Shown here in pieces: positions 46,409 to 57,973 of a stretch of DNA of 64,000 nt. Numbering within the stretch: the first letter of the stretch is position 1; each line of letters begins with the position of its first letter. The notes beneath the pieces were generated by a model. It did no database searches. It was given only the letters and a program-made list of their open reading frames with translations, and was not told the DNA's origin. The translations under genes and the position numbers were made by a program. Source of the stretch: Methylobacterium sp. (GTDB lineage: Bacteria; Pseudomonadota; Alphaproteobacteria; Rhizobiales; Beijerinckiaceae); the NCBI RefSeq assembly GCF_019745455.1, contig NZ_JAIETD010000027.1, positions 1 through 64,000 on the forward strand, read 5' to 3'.

Positions 46409-48358
46409 ATGCTCCGTTCGCCTTTGACCCGCTTCCGCGAGCAGCGCGCCTGGCTTAGTGCGATCGACAGATCTCTCGGCACGATCGAGTTCGCCCTAGA
46501 CGGGACGATCATTGACGCGAACGACAACTTCCTCAGCGTCGTCGGCTACGGGATCGACGAGGTGCGCGGCAAACATCACCGCATGTTCGTATTGCCTGAG
46601 CACGCCGCGAGCCGCGAATACCAAGGTTTCTGGGACTCACTCCGCGTGGGCAAGTACCAATCGGCCGAGTATGAGCGCATCGGCAAGAGCGGCAACCGGA
46701 TCTGGCTTCAGGCAACCTACAACCCGATCCTCGACGGGCGCGGACGGACCGTACGAATCGTCAAGTTCGCCACCGACATCACCGCTCAGAAGCGGCTGAG
46801 CGCCGAGTTTCGCGGCGAGACACAGGCAATCGGGACGTCGCAGGCCGTCATCCACTTCAATCTCGACGGCACCATCATCGACGCGAACGACAACTTCCTC
46901 CAAGCGGTGGGCTACACGATCGAGGAAATCCGCGGCAAGCACCACAGGATGTTCGTCAATCCGGAAGAGGCGGCCAGTGCGGAATACCAGCGGTTCTGGA
47001 CACGGCTCGCGGCCGGCGAGTTCCAGGCCGCAGAGTATAAGCGGTTCGGCAAGGGCGGCCGCGAGATCTGGCTCCAGGCGACCTACAACCCGATCCGCGA
47101 CATCGACGGCAAGCCGTTCAAGGTGGTGAAATACGCAACCGACATCACCCGGGAGAAGATCGGCAATGCCGATGCCATGGGTCAGCTCGCTGCGATCACT
47201 CGGGCACTGGCCGTGATCCAGTTCGACGTCGATGGCAGAATCCTCGAGGTCAACGACAATTTCCTCGCCGCGGTCGGCTATCGGCGCGACGAGGTTATCG
47301 GCAAGCTCCACAGCATGTTCGTGGCACCGGACTACGCCAGGAGCGAGCAGTACAAGGCGTTCTGGCAGAAACTGCGCAACGGCGACTTCGTCTCGGGCAT
47401 GTTCCAGCGCTTTGGCAAGGGCGGCAAATCGGTCTGGATTCAGGCAAGCTACAACCCGATCTTCGATCCCGACGGGAGGCCCCTCAAGATCGTCAAGTAT
47501 GCCACCGACGTCTCCAGCAGCATGGAAGCGCGCAAGATCGCGGTCGATGCAGCGGAGAGGACCCTCGACAACGTCCAGGCCGTCACGGATGCGGCCGAGA
47601 CCATGAACACCGCGGCGGTCTCGATATCCGAGACCATGGCGCGTTCGAGGGCAGCGGTCGATGACATCCACGGCATGACGCACGAGGCCGATGCCTCCAC
47701 CGCCAGACTGCGCGATGCGGCCCAGTCCATGGGCAGCGTGGTGCAGTTGATTACCGATATCGCGCAGCAGATCAATCTCCTCGCTCTCAACGCCACGATC
47801 GAAGCGGCGCGGGCGGGAGCGGCGGGTCGCGGCTTCGCCGTGGTCGCCACCGAGGTGAAGGAACTGGCGAGCCAGACCACCGCGGCCACGGCCAAGATCG
47901 CCTCCGAGATCGCCGACATGCAGGGCGTCTCGGACGCCGTGGTATCGCAGCTAGCCTCGATCACGGAAGCGATCGGAGCGATCCGCCAGTATGTTGCCGG
48001 CGTTGCCGATTCCACCGATTCCCAGAGCAAGGCGACCGGCGAGATCCTGATCAGCATGCGTCAGGCTTCGGGCGGCGTCTCAAGCATCAGCATGAGTCTC
48101 GACGACTGGACCGTCGGCGTCGAGGAGCGCCGCGCCGATCGCCGCAGCCGCGTTCTCCTTCCGGCCCTCATCCATACCGCAAGTGGCCAGATACCCTGCA
48201 CGATCCGCAATCTGTCGAGCAAGGGCGCCAAGCTGCACACGCGCCGCTGCGGCGACGTTCCGGAGCGTTTCGACCTCGTCGTTGAGGATGACGGGCGGCG
48301 CATGAGTTGCACGGTACGTCGCCGCGACGGCGACGAGATCGGCGTCCAATTCGCTTGA
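46409..48358 (+). CDS. soluble PAS-PAS-PAS chemoreceptor with PilZ domain
   Basis: 649 residues, no TM segments. Three similar PAS domains: about 22-128, 145-251 and 267-373; each repeats the pattern [20 protein letters not shown], AEYxRx[12 protein letters not shown] and KxVKxATDIT. The MCP signal region has [20 protein letters not shown], then [15 protein letters not shown]. The C-terminal PilZ domain (about 566-649) has [10 protein letters not shown] (RxxxR) and NLSSKGAKL (NxSxxG), the c-di-GMP site. It resembles BdlA/Aer2-like soluble receptors but adds PilZ. Likely senses a PAS ligand (flavin or heme) plus c-di-GMP. Confidence 0.93.
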   Translation: MLRSPLTRFREQRAWLSAIDRSLGTIEFALDGTIIDANDNFLSVVGYGIDEVRGKHHRMFVLPEHAASREYQGFWDSLRVGKYQSAEYERIGKSGNRIWLQATYNPILDGRGRTVRIVKFATDITAQKRLSAEFRGETQAIGTSQAVIHFNLDGTIIDANDNFLQAVGYTIEEIRGKHHRMFVNPEEAASAEYQRFWTRLAAGEFQAAEYKRFGKGGREIWLQATYNPIRDIDGKPFKVVKYATDITREKIGNADAMGQLAAITRALAVIQFDVDGRILEVNDNFLAAVGYRRDEVIGKLHSMFVAPDYARSEQYKAFWQKLRNGDFVSGMFQRFGKGGKSVWIQASYNPIFDPDGRPLKIVKYATDVSSSMEARKIAVDAAERTLDNVQAVTDAAETMNTAAVSISETMARSRAAVDDIHGMTHEADASTARLRDAAQSMGSVVQLITDIAQQINLLALNATIEAARAGAAGRGFAVVATEVKELASQTTAATAKIASEIADMQGVSDAVVSQLASITEAIGAIRQYVAGVADSTDSQSKATGEILISMRQASGGVSSISMSLDDWTVGVEERRADRRSRVLLPALIHTASGQIPCTIRNLSSKGAKLHTRRCGDVPERFDLVVEDDGRRMSCTVRRRDGDEIGVQFA

Positions 48359-48449
48359 TCGCCGATAGCCGGCTCGTCGAGACACGGCTTGGCGTCGGCG
48401 ATCGCTTGGCGTGAAAGAGCCCGATAGCTCTGCCGGTCACGGTGGCCGA

Positions 48450-48472
48450 AGCGCCAGCGCGCTGGTGCTTTT
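48450..48472 (+). terminator. likely Rho-independent terminator
   Basis: An almost perfect 8-9 bp stem (AGCGCCAGC/GCTGGTGCT) with a 2-4 base loop, followed by TTTT then CC. Lies 91 bases after the PAS-MCP-PilZ stop and before petA. Confidence 0.55.
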
Positions 48473-48735
48473 CCGTCGAACGCCCGGCTGATGTCCTCGG
48501 GCGGTGTTGCCCAGCACTTGCGCAGCCGTCCCCCCGGCCTGCGCCGCAGACAAATTCAAAGCGCCCCGCATCGTTCACGCGCCCTTGACTTCTGGTGACG
48601 CGCGGTCGCATTGCACAACGCGGCGGGATGATGCTTTCCTTATTCAAAGTCGCATCTCTCGCGGCTCGCCGAAGAGCCGTTCACGGCTTCAGCCGTTCGG
48701 TCGAGCTGGCACCCTCCGCAGATTTGGAGTTTACC

Positions 48736-49299
48736 TTGGCCATTACCGAATCCGGCGCCGCAAAACCGGACGGCTCGCGTCGCGACTTCCTGTTTTTGGC
48801 GACTGGCGCCGCTCTCGCTGTTGGAACGGGCGCAGCGGCCTGGCCCTTCGTCGCCTCGATGGCGCCCGACGCGGCAACGGTGGCAGCCGGCGCACCGCTC
48901 GACGTGGATCTCGCCCCGATCCAGGAAGGCCAGATCATCAACGTGTTCTGGCGAGGCAAGCTCATCTTCGTGCGCAATCGCTCGGAGAAGGAGATCAAAG
49001 AGTCGCAGGACGTCAAGCTGACTGAGCTGATCGATCCGCAGCCGGACTCCGCCCGCGTGAAGGAAGGCCATGCCAAGTGGCTCGTGGTCTACGGCAATTG
49101 CACCCATCTCGGTTGCGTGCCGATCGGCCATCAGGGGCCCTATCAGGGCTGGTCCTGCCCCTGCCACGGTTCGCTGTTCGATGCCGCTGGGCGCGTTCGC
49201 CGCGGGCCGGCGCCGAGCAACCTTCCGATTCCGCCCTACGTGTTCGAAGGCGACACCAAGATCCGGATCGGCGAAGAGGGCGGCAAGGCCGTCGCCTGA
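48736..49299 (+). CDS. petA: Rieske iron-sulfur subunit of cytochrome bc1 complex
   Basis: 187 residues from a TTG at 48736, preferred because GGAG lies about 6 bases upstream and it gives the usual length; an ATG at 48595 would add a long unrelated leader. TAT motif DGSRRDFLFLATG, then TM. The cluster is NCTHLGCVPI (C122, H124, C127) and SCPCHGSLFD (C141, C143, H144); C127-C143 form the disulfide. First gene of petA-petB-petC. Electron entry from quinol to cytochrome c1. Located in the inner membrane with the cluster in the periplasm. Confidence 0.93.
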   Translation: MAITESGAAKPDGSRRDFLFLATGAALAVGTGAAAWPFVASMAPDAATVAAGAPLDVDLAPIQEGQIINVFWRGKLIFVRNRSEKEIKESQDVKLTELIDPQPDSARVKEGHAKWLVVYGNCTHLGCVPIGHQGPYQGWSCPCHGSLFDAAGRVRRGPAPSNLPIPPYVFEGDTKIRIGEEGGKAVA

Positions 49300-49332
49300 C
49301 GACAGTTCACAGGATTTGAATCGGATAGCCTC

Positions 49333-50622
49333 ATGAGCGCACACGGCACTGCCTACGTCCCTAAAAGCGGCCTCGCCAAGTGGTTCGAATCCCGGCTTCC
49401 GCTTGTCGGGCTGGTCCATTCATCGTTCGTGTCGTTCCCGGTACCGCGGAACCTGAACTACTTTTGGACCTTCGGCGCGATCCTCATCATGATGCTCGGC
49501 GTCCAGATCGCCACCGGCATCTGGCTCGCCATGCACTACGATCCCTCGGCCAACGCGGCCTTCAACTCCGTCGAGCACATCATGCGCGACGTGAATTACG
49601 GCTGGCTGCTGCGCTACATGCACGCCAACGGCGCCTCGATGTTTTTCGTGGCCGTCTACATCCACATCTTCCGCGGGCTGTATTACGGCTCCTACAAGGC
49701 GCCACGCGAGGTGCTCTACATCCTCGGTGTCATCATCTACCTCCTGATGATGGCCACAGCCTTCCTCGGCTACACCCTGCCGTGGGGCCAGATGAGCTAC
49801 TGGGGCGCCACCGTCATCACCAACATTCTCGCGGCGATCCCGATCGTCGGCGACACCATCCAGAGCCTGCTCTGGGGCGGCTACTCGGTCGGCAGCCCGA
49901 CACTGAACCGGTTCTTCTCGCTCCACTACCTCCTGCCGTTCATGATCGTCGGCGTCGTCGTGCTCCACGTCTGGGCGCTTCACGTCACGGGTCAGAACAA
50001 CCCGACCGGCATCCCGATCAAGTCCGGTAAGGACGTGGTGGCGTTCACGCCCTACGCAACGATCAAGGACGTGTTCGCGGCAGCCGTGTTCATGATCTTC
50101 TTCGCCTATTGGATCTTCTACCAGCCGAACTATCTCGGCCACGCCGACAACTACGTGCCCGCCAACCCCGGCGTCACGCCCAAGCACATCGTGCCCGAGT
50201 GGTATTTCCTTCCGTTCTACGCGATTCTGCGCGCGGTGCCGGACAAGCTCGGCGGCGTGATCTTGATGTTCGGTGCGGTGCTGATCCTCGCCTTCGCACC
50301 CTGGCTCGACACGTCGCGGGTGCGCTCGTCGAACTATCGGCCGATCTACCGGCAGTTCTTCTGGCTGTTCGTGATCGTCTGTATCATTCTCGGCTGGCTC
50401 GGCGCCAAGCCGCCGGAAGGTGGCTACGTCATCGCCTCGCAGATCTGCACGGCTTATTATTTCGCCCACTTCCTCCTCGTCATGCCGCTCGTCGGCCTCT
50501 TCGAGACACCTAACCGCCTGCCCGGCTCGATCCTCGAGAGCGTGACCGGACCAGGCAAGCAGGTGGATAGCGGCTCGGGAATGCCGGTCGGCGCAGCCGC
50601 CGCACCGCCGTCGAAGGGCTGA
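49333..50622 (+). CDS. petB: cytochrome b subunit of bc1 complex
   Basis: 429 residues. Eight TM helices with the b-heme His pairs in helices B and [21 protein letters not shown] and [20 protein letters not shown]. The quinol site block [15 protein letters not shown] is intact. It is a separate cytochrome b and is not fused to cytochrome c1 (unlike Bradyrhizobium fbcH). 33 bp after petA and 21 bp before petC. Confidence 0.97.
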   Translation: MSAHGTAYVPKSGLAKWFESRLPLVGLVHSSFVSFPVPRNLNYFWTFGAILIMMLGVQIATGIWLAMHYDPSANAAFNSVEHIMRDVNYGWLLRYMHANGASMFFVAVYIHIFRGLYYGSYKAPREVLYILGVIIYLLMMATAFLGYTLPWGQMSYWGATVITNILAAIPIVGDTIQSLLWGGYSVGSPTLNRFFSLHYLLPFMIVGVVVLHVWALHVTGQNNPTGIPIKSGKDVVAFTPYATIKDVFAAAVFMIFFAYWIFYQPNYLGHADNYVPANPGVTPKHIVPEWYFLPFYAILRAVPDKLGGVILMFGAVLILAFAPWLDTSRVRSSNYRPIYRQFFWLFVIVCIILGWLGAKPPEGGYVIASQICTAYYFAHFLLVMPLVGLFETPNRLPGSILESVTGPGKQVDSGSGMPVGAAAAPPSKG

Positions 50623-50643
50623 GGGCAGGGATTCGCATCGATC

Positions 50644-51537
50644 ATGAAAACGACACGTGTCCTCGCCGCCTCGCTCATGGCACTCGGGCTGTCGCTTACG
50701 GCGGCAAAGGCCGCCGACGGCCACAGCCCAAATCCGCCGCGTGAGAACTGGAGCTTTGCCGGGGTCTTCGGCAAATTCGACAAGGCTCAGCTCCAACGTG
50801 GCTTTCAGGTCTACCGCGAGGTCTGCGCGAACTGCCACAGCATGACGCTCGTCCGGTTCCGCAATCTCGCGGAACCCGGCGGGCCCGGCTTCACCGCGGC
50901 CCAGGTCAAAGCCCTTGCGGCGGAGTACAAGGTCAGCGAGCTGAACGATAACGGCGAGCAGGTCGAGCGGCCCGCAAGGCCGGCCGATGCCTGGCCGTCG
51001 CCGTTCCCGAACGAGAAGGCCGCCGCGGCGGCCAATGGTGGCAAGGCGCCGCCGGACTTCTCGGTGCTCGCCAAGGCACGGACCTACGAGCGCGGCTTCC
51101 CGCTCTTCGTCGTCGATGCGATGCCCTTCGTGGGGTATTCCGAGCAGGGCGTGGACTACATCCACGCGCTCCTGAACGGCTACGAGGACCCGCCCGCGGG
51201 GACCGAGGTGCCGGCGGGCGCGAACTACAACAAGTACTACGACGGCCACCTGATCGCGATGGCAAAGCCCCTGAGCGACGGCCAGGTCACCTATGCCAAG
51301 GGTGAGAACGGCGAGCCGGTGGTTCCGGAGACGGTCGACCAGTACTCGCGCGACGTCTCGGCCTTCATGGCCTGGGCCGCCGAGCCGCATCTCGAAGCCC
51401 GCAAGGCCCTCGGCTTCCGGGTGATCCTGTTCCTCATCGTCCTGTCGGGCCTGCTCTACTATGTGAAGAAGAAGGTCTGGGCCGATGTCGGCGGCGAGGT
51501 TCATGGACTTCAGCCGGAACTGCACAAGGCCGGCTAG
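50644..51537 (+). CDS. petC: cytochrome c1 of bc1 complex
   Basis: 297 residues. Signal peptide MKTTRVLAASLMALGLSLTAAKA; heme c attaches at CANCH (C61, C64, H65). The Met-ligand region follows within AMPFVGYSEQGVDYIHAL. A C-terminal TM anchor (VILFLIVLSGLLYYVKKKVW) holds it in the inner membrane. Third gene of the operon; a terminator follows. Confidence 0.96.
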   Translation: MKTTRVLAASLMALGLSLTAAKAADGHSPNPPRENWSFAGVFGKFDKAQLQRGFQVYREVCANCHSMTLVRFRNLAEPGGPGFTAAQVKALAAEYKVSELNDNGEQVERPARPADAWPSPFPNEKAAAAANGGKAPPDFSVLAKARTYERGFPLFVVDAMPFVGYSEQGVDYIHALLNGYEDPPAGTEVPAGANYNKYYDGHLIAMAKPLSDGQVTYAKGENGEPVVPETVDQYSRDVSAFMAWAAEPHLEARKALGFRVILFLIVLSGLLYYVKKKVWADVGGEVHGLQPELHKAG

Positions 51538-51568
51538 ACCGTTCGCGAAGCGAAGCGAACACGGTTGC

Positions 51569-51598
51569 ACGGGCTCGCTTCGGCGGGCCCGTTTTGTT
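51569..51598 (+). terminator. Rho-independent terminator after petC
   Basis: A 10-bp stem ACGGGCTCGC/GCGGGCCCGT with a stable TTCG loop, followed by TTTGTT. It separates petABC from mtnP. Confidence 0.85.
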
Positions 51599-51660
51599 GC
51601 CGGGGATATTTATCGGCGGCAGGTCCCGCTTCACACCGGGCCAAGGAAGGAACGATCGAC

Positions 51661-52536
<876 letters not shown>

Positions 52537-52661
52537 CGGCGACGTCGAACGTTGAGGCGGATGCAGGGTTTCAGCCGCTTCACGCCTTTCCAAGTCACGA
52601 GAATTCGCACTAGAAGGCGCGTTCGTTTCGTAATCCGTCCCTAGAGCGAGCCCGAGTATTC

Positions 52662-53249
52662 ATGCGCGCCGCGAGCATCAGCCGCCGCACGGCCGAAACC
52701 GATGTCAGCGTGTCGCTCACGCTCGACGGCACAGGCCGCTGCGCCATCGCGACCGGCATCGGATTCCTTGACCATATGCTGGAGCTCTTCGCCCGGCACG
52801 GATTGTTCGACCTCGACGTCAAGGTGACTGGCGATCTCCATGTCGACCAGCACCACAGCGCCGAAGATACGGGCATCGCTTTGGGACAGGCCTTTGCAGT
52901 GGCCATCGGCGACAAGCGCGGCATTTCACGCTACGCCGACCTGCACCTGCCCATGGACGAGGCGCTGACTCGCGTCGCCGTCGATATTTCCGGGCGTCCG
53001 TTCCTGGTTTTCCGCACCTCCTTCCGTGTCGAGAAGATTGGGCAGTTCGATACCGAACTCGTCCGTGAGTGGTTCCAGGCCTTCGCGATGAATGCCGGGA
53101 TCACGCTGCACGTGGAGACGCTCTATGGCGACAACGCCCACCATGTCGCGGAGAGCTGCTTCAAGGGTCTGGCCCGCGCCTTGCGCGAGGCCGTGAGCGT
53201 TGACCCGCGCGAGGAGGGCCGCGTGCCCTCGACCAAGGGCTCGCTCTGA
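52662..53249 (+). CDS. hisB: imidazoleglycerol-phosphate dehydratase
   Basis: 195 residues. Histidine synthesis step 6. Metal-binding motifs: [13 protein letters not shown] and [17 protein letters not shown], then [19 protein letters not shown]. The ends match the family (RVPSTKGSL). Only the dehydratase domain is present (not fused to the phosphatase). First gene of hisB-DUF2628-hisH-hisA-hisF-hisE. Confidence 0.97.
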   Translation: MRAASISRRTAETDVSVSLTLDGTGRCAIATGIGFLDHMLELFARHGLFDLDVKVTGDLHVDQHHSAEDTGIALGQAFAVAIGDKRGISRYADLHLPMDEALTRVAVDISGRPFLVFRTSFRVEKIGQFDTELVREWFQAFAMNAGITLHVETLYGDNAHHVAESCFKGLARALREAVSVDPREEGRVPSTKGSL

Positions 53250-53283
53250 GCCCCTCCGGTATTCGGCCAGGGAGATGAACGGG

Positions 53284-53769
53284 ATGCGCACCTATACGCT
53301 CCACCTGCCCGATGCGAGCCTTGCCGGCGAGACGCAGGCGATCGAGCGCGCGCATGTCGTGCCGGACGGCTTCTCCTGGACCGCCTTCGCCTATGGACCG
53401 TTCTGGTTCCTCTACCACCGGCTCTGGATTGCCGCGATCCTCGTCGGCCTGCTCGTTGCCGCCACGATCGTCGTCGGCAAGCTGATCAATCTGACACCGC
53501 CGGCTGGGTTCGGGGTGGCGCTTCTGGTCCAGGCCCTGATCGGCCTAGAAGCCTCGAGCCTGCGGCGCTGGACCTATGCCCGGGGCGGACGGCCAGTCCG
53601 CGACGCCTTCGTTGCAGGCAGCGCCGCCGAAGCCGAAATCAAGGCAGTGAGTCGCTGGCTCGATCCTGCACGCGCGCCGCGCCCTCCGGCCTCCCCCTTT
53701 CCCGCCGGCGCCTCGCGCAGTTCCGAAGGCGTGATCGGAATGTTCCCGTTCAGCGAGGACCGGCGGTGA
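53284..53769 (+). CDS. DUF2628-type membrane protein in the his operon
   Basis: 161 residues from ATG 53284, which has AGGGAG upstream. A short N-terminal domain ([20 protein letters not shown]) is followed by two TM helices (about 43-62 and 68-90) and a soluble Pro/Ser-rich tail. Conserved between hisB and hisH in Hyphomicrobiales by memory. It overlaps the hisH start by 4 bases. Function unknown; not a histidine enzyme. Confidence 0.8.
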   Translation: MRTYTLHLPDASLAGETQAIERAHVVPDGFSWTAFAYGPFWFLYHRLWIAAILVGLLVAATIVVGKLINLTPPAGFGVALLVQALIGLEASSLRRWTYARGGRPVRDAFVAGSAAEAEIKAVSRWLDPARAPRPPASPFPAGASRSSEGVIGMFPFSEDRR

Positions 53770-54428
53770 GCACGCAGACCGTCGCGATCATCGATTACGG
53801 CTCCGGCAACCTCCACTCGGCGGCCAAGGCCTTCGAGCGTGCCGCGCACGAGGCCGGCCTCGACGGGACGCGGATCGCTCTGACGTCCGATCCAGACATA
53901 GTCGCCTCGGCCGACCGTGTCGTTCTTCCGGGCGTCGGCGCCTATGCCGATTGCCGGCGCGGGCTCGACGCAGTTCCAGGCATGGTCGAAGCGATGACGC
54001 ATGCCGCCAAGGAGCGCGGCCGGCCTTTCCTCGGCATCTGTGTCGGCATGCAGCTCCTCGCTACGCGCGGCCTCGAATACGAGGTCACACCCGGCCTTGG
54101 CTGGATTCCCGGCGACGTGGCACCGATCCGGCCCTCGGACCCCGACCTGAAGGTACCGCATATGGGTTGGAACACCCTTCAGGCCGATCGCGACCAAGCT
54201 CTGCTCGACGGCATTCCCACCGGCGAGAACGGCCTTCACGCCTATTTCGTGCACAGCTATGCCCTTAACGCCGAAGATCCCGTCGATGTCGTCGCGCGTT
54301 CCTCCTATGGCGGTCCGGTGACAGCGCTGGTGGCCCGGGACAATGTCGCCGGCACGCAGTTCCATCCCGAGAAAAGCCAGCGTCTCGGCCTCGCCCTCAT
54401 TGCCAATTTCCTGCGCTGGAAGCCCTGA
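53766..54428 (+). CDS. hisH: imidazole glycerol phosphate synthase glutaminase subunit
   Basis: 220 residues from GTG 53766, overlapping the upstream stop. Class I glutamine amidotransferase: nucleophile Cys in [15 protein letters not shown], His/Glu in [10 protein letters not shown]. Starts [18 protein letters not shown]. Supplies ammonia to HisF (55298). Confidence 0.96.
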   Translation: MSTQTVAIIDYGSGNLHSAAKAFERAAHEAGLDGTRIALTSDPDIVASADRVVLPGVGAYADCRRGLDAVPGMVEAMTHAAKERGRPFLGICVGMQLLATRGLEYEVTPGLGWIPGDVAPIRPSDPDLKVPHMGWNTLQADRDQALLDGIPTGENGLHAYFVHSYALNAEDPVDVVARSSYGGPVTALVARDNVAGTQFHPEKSQRLGLALIANFLRWKP

Positions 54429-54468
54429 TGGGCGGCCTGTTCCCCAAGACCCTGATGCGAGTTCACGC

Positions 54469-55212
54469 GTGATCCTGTTTCCGGCCATCGATCTGAAGGA
54501 AGGGCGCTGCGTACGCCTCGTGCAGGGCGATATGGCCCAGGCCATCGTCTTCAGCGACGACCCGGCCGCACAGGCTTCAGTCTTCGAAGAGCAGGGCTTC
54601 TCCTGGCTCCACGTCGTAGACCTCGACGGCGCCTTTGCGGGCGCGCCGATGAACGCTTCGGCGGTGGACGCGATTCTCGCGCGAGTGAAGCTGCCGGTGC
54701 AGCTCGGCGGCGGCATCCGCGAGATGCGCACCCTCGAATCCTGGCTCGCCAAGGGCGTCAGCCGGATCATCATCGGCACCGCCGCGGTGCGCGATCCGGC
54801 CTTCGTCCAGGAGGCAGCGAGGCTTTATCCCGGCAAGATCGCAGTCGGGATCGACGCAAAGGACGGCCGGGTCGCGGTGGAGGGTTGGGCCAAGACTTCC
54901 AGCATGACGGCGGAAGAGCTCGGCCGCCGTTTCGAGGACGCTGGCGTCGCCGCCCTCATCTACACCGACATTTCCCGCGACGGCATCCTGAAGGGGCTCA
55001 ATATCGAGATGACCCTTGCGCTCGCCCGCGCGGTGACGATCCCCGTCATCGCGTCCGGCGGCCTCGCTTCGATCGCCGACGTTCACCGGATCCTGGAGCC
55101 GGACTGCGCGGTGCTTGCCGGCGCCATCACGGGCCGCGCGCTCTATGACGGCCGCATCGACCCGAGGGAGGCATTGGCCGCGATACGCCGAGCGAAGGGC
55201 GGGGTATCGTGA
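54469..55212 (+). CDS. hisA: phosphoribosylformimino-AICAR isomerase
   Basis: 247 residues from GTG 54469: [20 protein letters not shown], the canonical start. TIM barrel with [12 protein letters not shown] (Asp of strand 5), [10 protein letters not shown] and [10 protein letters not shown]. 40 bp after hisH, so part of the same operon. Confidence 0.96.
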   Translation: MILFPAIDLKEGRCVRLVQGDMAQAIVFSDDPAAQASVFEEQGFSWLHVVDLDGAFAGAPMNASAVDAILARVKLPVQLGGGIREMRTLESWLAKGVSRIIIGTAAVRDPAFVQEAARLYPGKIAVGIDAKDGRVAVEGWAKTSSMTAEELGRRFEDAGVAALIYTDISRDGILKGLNIEMTLALARAVTIPVIASGGLASIADVHRILEPDCAVLAGAITGRALYDGRIDPREALAAIRRAKGGVS

Positions 55213-55297
55213 TAGGTTACCCGCCGACGTTGTCGACACACTCGACGAGGTGCTGACGCGCCCTTTGCCATCGATCCCGACGAGACTTCCTGACATC

Positions 55298-56089
55298 GTG
55301 CTCAAGACCCGAATCATCCCCTGCCTCGACGTAAAGGACGGCCGCGTCGTCAAGGGCGTTCAGTTCCTTGAGCTGCGCGACGCCGGCGATCCCGTTGAGG
55401 CGGCCAAGGCCTACGATGCAGCTGGAGCCGACGAGCTCTGCTTCCTCGACATCACCGCGAGCCACGAGGATCGCGGAACGCTGCTCGACGTCGTCAGCCG
55501 CACGGCGGAGGCCTGCTTCATGCCGCTCACCGTCGGCGGCGGCATCCGCACGCTCGCCGACATCCGGACCTTGCTGCTCGCCGGGGCCGACAAGGTCTCG
55601 ATCAACACCGCTGCCGTGAAGGACCCCGACTTCGTCGCAGCCGGCGCCGTCAAATTCGGCAGCCAGTGCATCGTTGTTGCGATCGACGCCAAGCGCACAT
55701 CCGCTCCCGGCGAGCCCGCGTCCTGGCAGATCTTCACCCATGGCGGCCGCACGCCCACCGGCATCGATGCGATCGAGTTCGCCCGCAAGATGGCAGCGCT
55801 CGGAGCCGGGGAGTTGCTCGTCACCTCGATGGACCGGGACGGGATGCGCTCGGGCTACGATCTCGCGCTTACCCGTGCCATCGCCGACGCGGTCTCGATC
55901 CCCGTCATCGCCTCGGGCGGTGTCGGCGGGCTCGACGATCTCGTGGCAGGCGTGCGCGAAGGCGGCGCCAGTGCGGTGCTCGCCGCCTCGATCTTCCATT
56001 TCGGCCAGCACACGGTGCGGGAGGCGAAGCTCCATATGGCGGCCGCCGGCCTGTCAATGCGCCTCGACGAAATGGAGGCGCGGCGGTGA
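55298..56089 (+). CDS. hisF: imidazole glycerol phosphate synthase cyclase subunit
   Basis: 263 residues from GTG 55298: [23 protein letters not shown] barrel with [26 protein letters not shown] and [13 protein letters not shown] (the catalytic Asp), then [13 protein letters not shown]. Upstream frame to 55115 overlaps hisA and is not part of it. Overlaps hisE by 4 bases. Confidence 0.96.
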   Translation: MLKTRIIPCLDVKDGRVVKGVQFLELRDAGDPVEAAKAYDAAGADELCFLDITASHEDRGTLLDVVSRTAEACFMPLTVGGGIRTLADIRTLLLAGADKVSINTAAVKDPDFVAAGAVKFGSQCIVVAIDAKRTSAPGEPASWQIFTHGGRTPTGIDAIEFARKMAALGAGELLVTSMDRDGMRSGYDLALTRAIADAVSIPVIASGGVGGLDDLVAGVREGGASAVLAASIFHFGQHTVREAKLHMAAAGLSMRLDEMEARR

Positions 56090-56409
56090 CCGATTTCACC
56101 CTCCATGAACTCGAAGACATCGTGTCCGAGCGGGCTAAGGCTCCGCCCGCTGAATCCCATACTGCGAAACTCCTGGCCGGGGGTCCCGCCAAGGCGGCCA
56201 AGAAACTCGGCGAGGAGGCTGTCGAGGCGGCGATCGCGGCGGTTCAGGGCGACAGGGCCGGCCTCGTCTCGGAATCGGCGGATGTGCTCTACCACCTTCT
56301 CGTGGTGCTCAACGGCGCCGGGATCGGCCTCGATGAGGTGCTCGCCGAACTCCAGAGTCGCACCGCCACGAGCGGCATCGCCGAGAAGGCGTCGCGGGTG
56401 CCATCGTGA
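56086..56409 (+). CDS. hisE: phosphoribosyl-ATP diphosphatase
   Basis: 107 residues from GTG 56086, overlapping the hisF stop. All-alpha MazG-like fold: [21 protein letters not shown], then [20 protein letters not shown] and [17 protein letters not shown]. Removes pyrophosphate from PR-ATP. The hisI domain is encoded separately, not here. It overlaps coaA by 4 bases. Confidence 0.96.
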   Translation: MTDFTLHELEDIVSERAKAPPAESHTAKLLAGGPAKAAKKLGEEAVEAAIAAVQGDRAGLVSESADVLYHLLVVLNGAGIGLDEVLAELQSRTATSGIAEKASRVPS

Positions 56410-57407
56410 ACGACATGGCCCCATCCGGGCTGCCCGCCGGGCAGGACCCGGTGACGGGGGAGGGGCCGGAGCGGCTCTCCCCCTACCGGATCTTCCCGCG
56501 CGAGGAATGGGCGCGCCTGCGCGCCGACACGCCGCTCACCCTGACAGCCGAGGACGTCACGCGCCTGCAATCCCTCAACGACCCGATCTCGCTGGAAGAG
56601 GTCGTGGCGATCTACCTGCCGCTGTCGCGCCTGCTCTCGCTCTACGTCGCGGCGACTCAAGGATTGTTCAAGGCGACGCAGCGATTCCTGCTCGCCGAGC
56701 AGGACGCGAAAGTACCCTACATCATCGGTGTCGCGGGTTCGGTGGCGGTGGGCAAGTCGACCATGGCTCGCGTTCTGAAAGCGCTGCTGGCGCGCTGGCC
56801 GAACACCCCCAAGGTCGACCTCGTCACCACGGACGGATTCCTGCTGCCCAACGCCACGTTGCAGCGGATGGGGGCGATGGACCGCAAGGGCTTCCCGGAA
56901 AGCTACGATACTGCCGCGTTGCTGCGCTTCCTCACTGACATCAAGGCCGGCAAGAAGCGGGTGGCGGCACCGCTCTATTCGCATCTCGTCTACGACGTGG
57001 TGCCCGGCGAGGAGCGCGTCGTTGAATCCCCCGACATCCTGATCGTCGAGGGCCTCAACGTTCTGCAGCCGGCCCGCCTGCCGCGCGACGGAACCGCGAT
57101 TCCGTTCGTGTCCGACTTCTTCGATTTCTCGATCTATCTCGACGGCCACGAGGACGACCTGCACCGCTGGTACCTCAACCGGTTTCTCCGCCTGCGGCTG
57201 ACGGCCTTCCGCGATCCGCTCTCCTACTTCCGCAAATATGCGGAGGTTTCGGAGGCCGAGGCCCTTGAGATCGCCGATAAGCTCTGGACCACGATCAACC
57301 TGCCGAACCTGCGCGACAACATTCTGCCGACCCGCCAGCGGGCAAGCCTCATCCTGGCCAAAGGCGCGAGCCATCGCATCGAGAGCGTGGCTCTGCGGCG
57401 TCTCTGA
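56406..57407 (+). CDS. coaA: type I pantothenate kinase
   Basis: 333 residues from GTG 56406. First step of CoA synthesis. P-loop [12 protein letters not shown] (108-119), [20 protein letters not shown] and [10 protein letters not shown], then [14 protein letters not shown]. The end ([16 protein letters not shown]) matches the bacterial CoaA family. Coupled to hisE by overlap, as in other Hyphomicrobiales. Confidence 0.96.
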   Translation: MNDMAPSGLPAGQDPVTGEGPERLSPYRIFPREEWARLRADTPLTLTAEDVTRLQSLNDPISLEEVVAIYLPLSRLLSLYVAATQGLFKATQRFLLAEQDAKVPYIIGVAGSVAVGKSTMARVLKALLARWPNTPKVDLVTTDGFLLPNATLQRMGAMDRKGFPESYDTAALLRFLTDIKAGKKRVAAPLYSHLVYDVVPGEERVVESPDILIVEGLNVLQPARLPRDGTAIPFVSDFFDFSIYLDGHEDDLHRWYLNRFLRLRLTAFRDPLSYFRKYAEVSEAEALEIADKLWTTINLPNLRDNILPTRQRASLILAKGASHRIESVALRRL

Positions 57408-57418
57408 GCAAGCGGCGG

Positions 57419-57958
57419 CTATTCGAGGGGATAGGCCGCCTCAACGACATAAGGGCCGCCGCCGCGGGACTCCCTGGCCGAGAACAGCACGACGCGTGTC
57501 GCCGTGAAGGAAAAAGCCGGGAAGAGGCCGGCCTCGATGAGGTAGGCCGCCACGTCTTGCGAACTCGCCTCCCGGCGAAGGCGTGCCAGCGTGACGTGCG
57601 GCGTGAACTTGCGACGATCTGGTTCCGCGCCGGCCTGTCGGCAGATGCGCTCGTGCTCCGATTGGAGGTCGTCGAGGTCTGGGTTCGAAGCGACGGCCGC
57701 GATGACCGCCCTTGGTTTAGCCCCGCCGAAGCAGTCGAGACCCGACAACGTGACCGCAAGCGGAGGCCTTCGACGTGCCGCGACGAGTTCGTCGTGGAGA
57801 GCGTCGGCGAGCGGGATCTCGACATCGCCGAGGAAGCGGAGCGTGATATGGAAATCCGATGGCTCGATCCAGCGCGCACCGCGCAAGCCAGCCTGGTAGC
57901 GGGTCAGCGCCTCGGCGATATCGGGCGGAATTTCGAGGCCGGTGAAGAGGCGGGGCAT
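57419..57958 (-). CDS. thpR: RNA 2',3'-cyclic phosphodiesterase ThpR
   Basis: 179 residues. 2H phosphoesterase with the two HxTx motifs: HITLRFLG (His37, Thr39) and HVTLARLRR (His121, Thr123). Also described as 2'-5' RNA ligase. Starts MPRLFTGLEIPPDIAEAL. Convergent with coaA, ending 12 bp from it. Confidence 0.92.
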   Translation of the reverse strand: MPRLFTGLEIPPDIAEALTRYQAGLRGARWIEPSDFHITLRFLGDVEIPLADALHDELVAARRRPPLAVTLSGLDCFGGAKPRAVIAAVASNPDLDDLQSEHERICRQAGAEPDRRKFTPHVTLARLRREASSQDVAAYLIEAGLFPAFSFTATRVVLFSARESRGGGPYVVEAAYPLE

Positions 57959-57973
57959 CGGTTTGGCCGCAAC

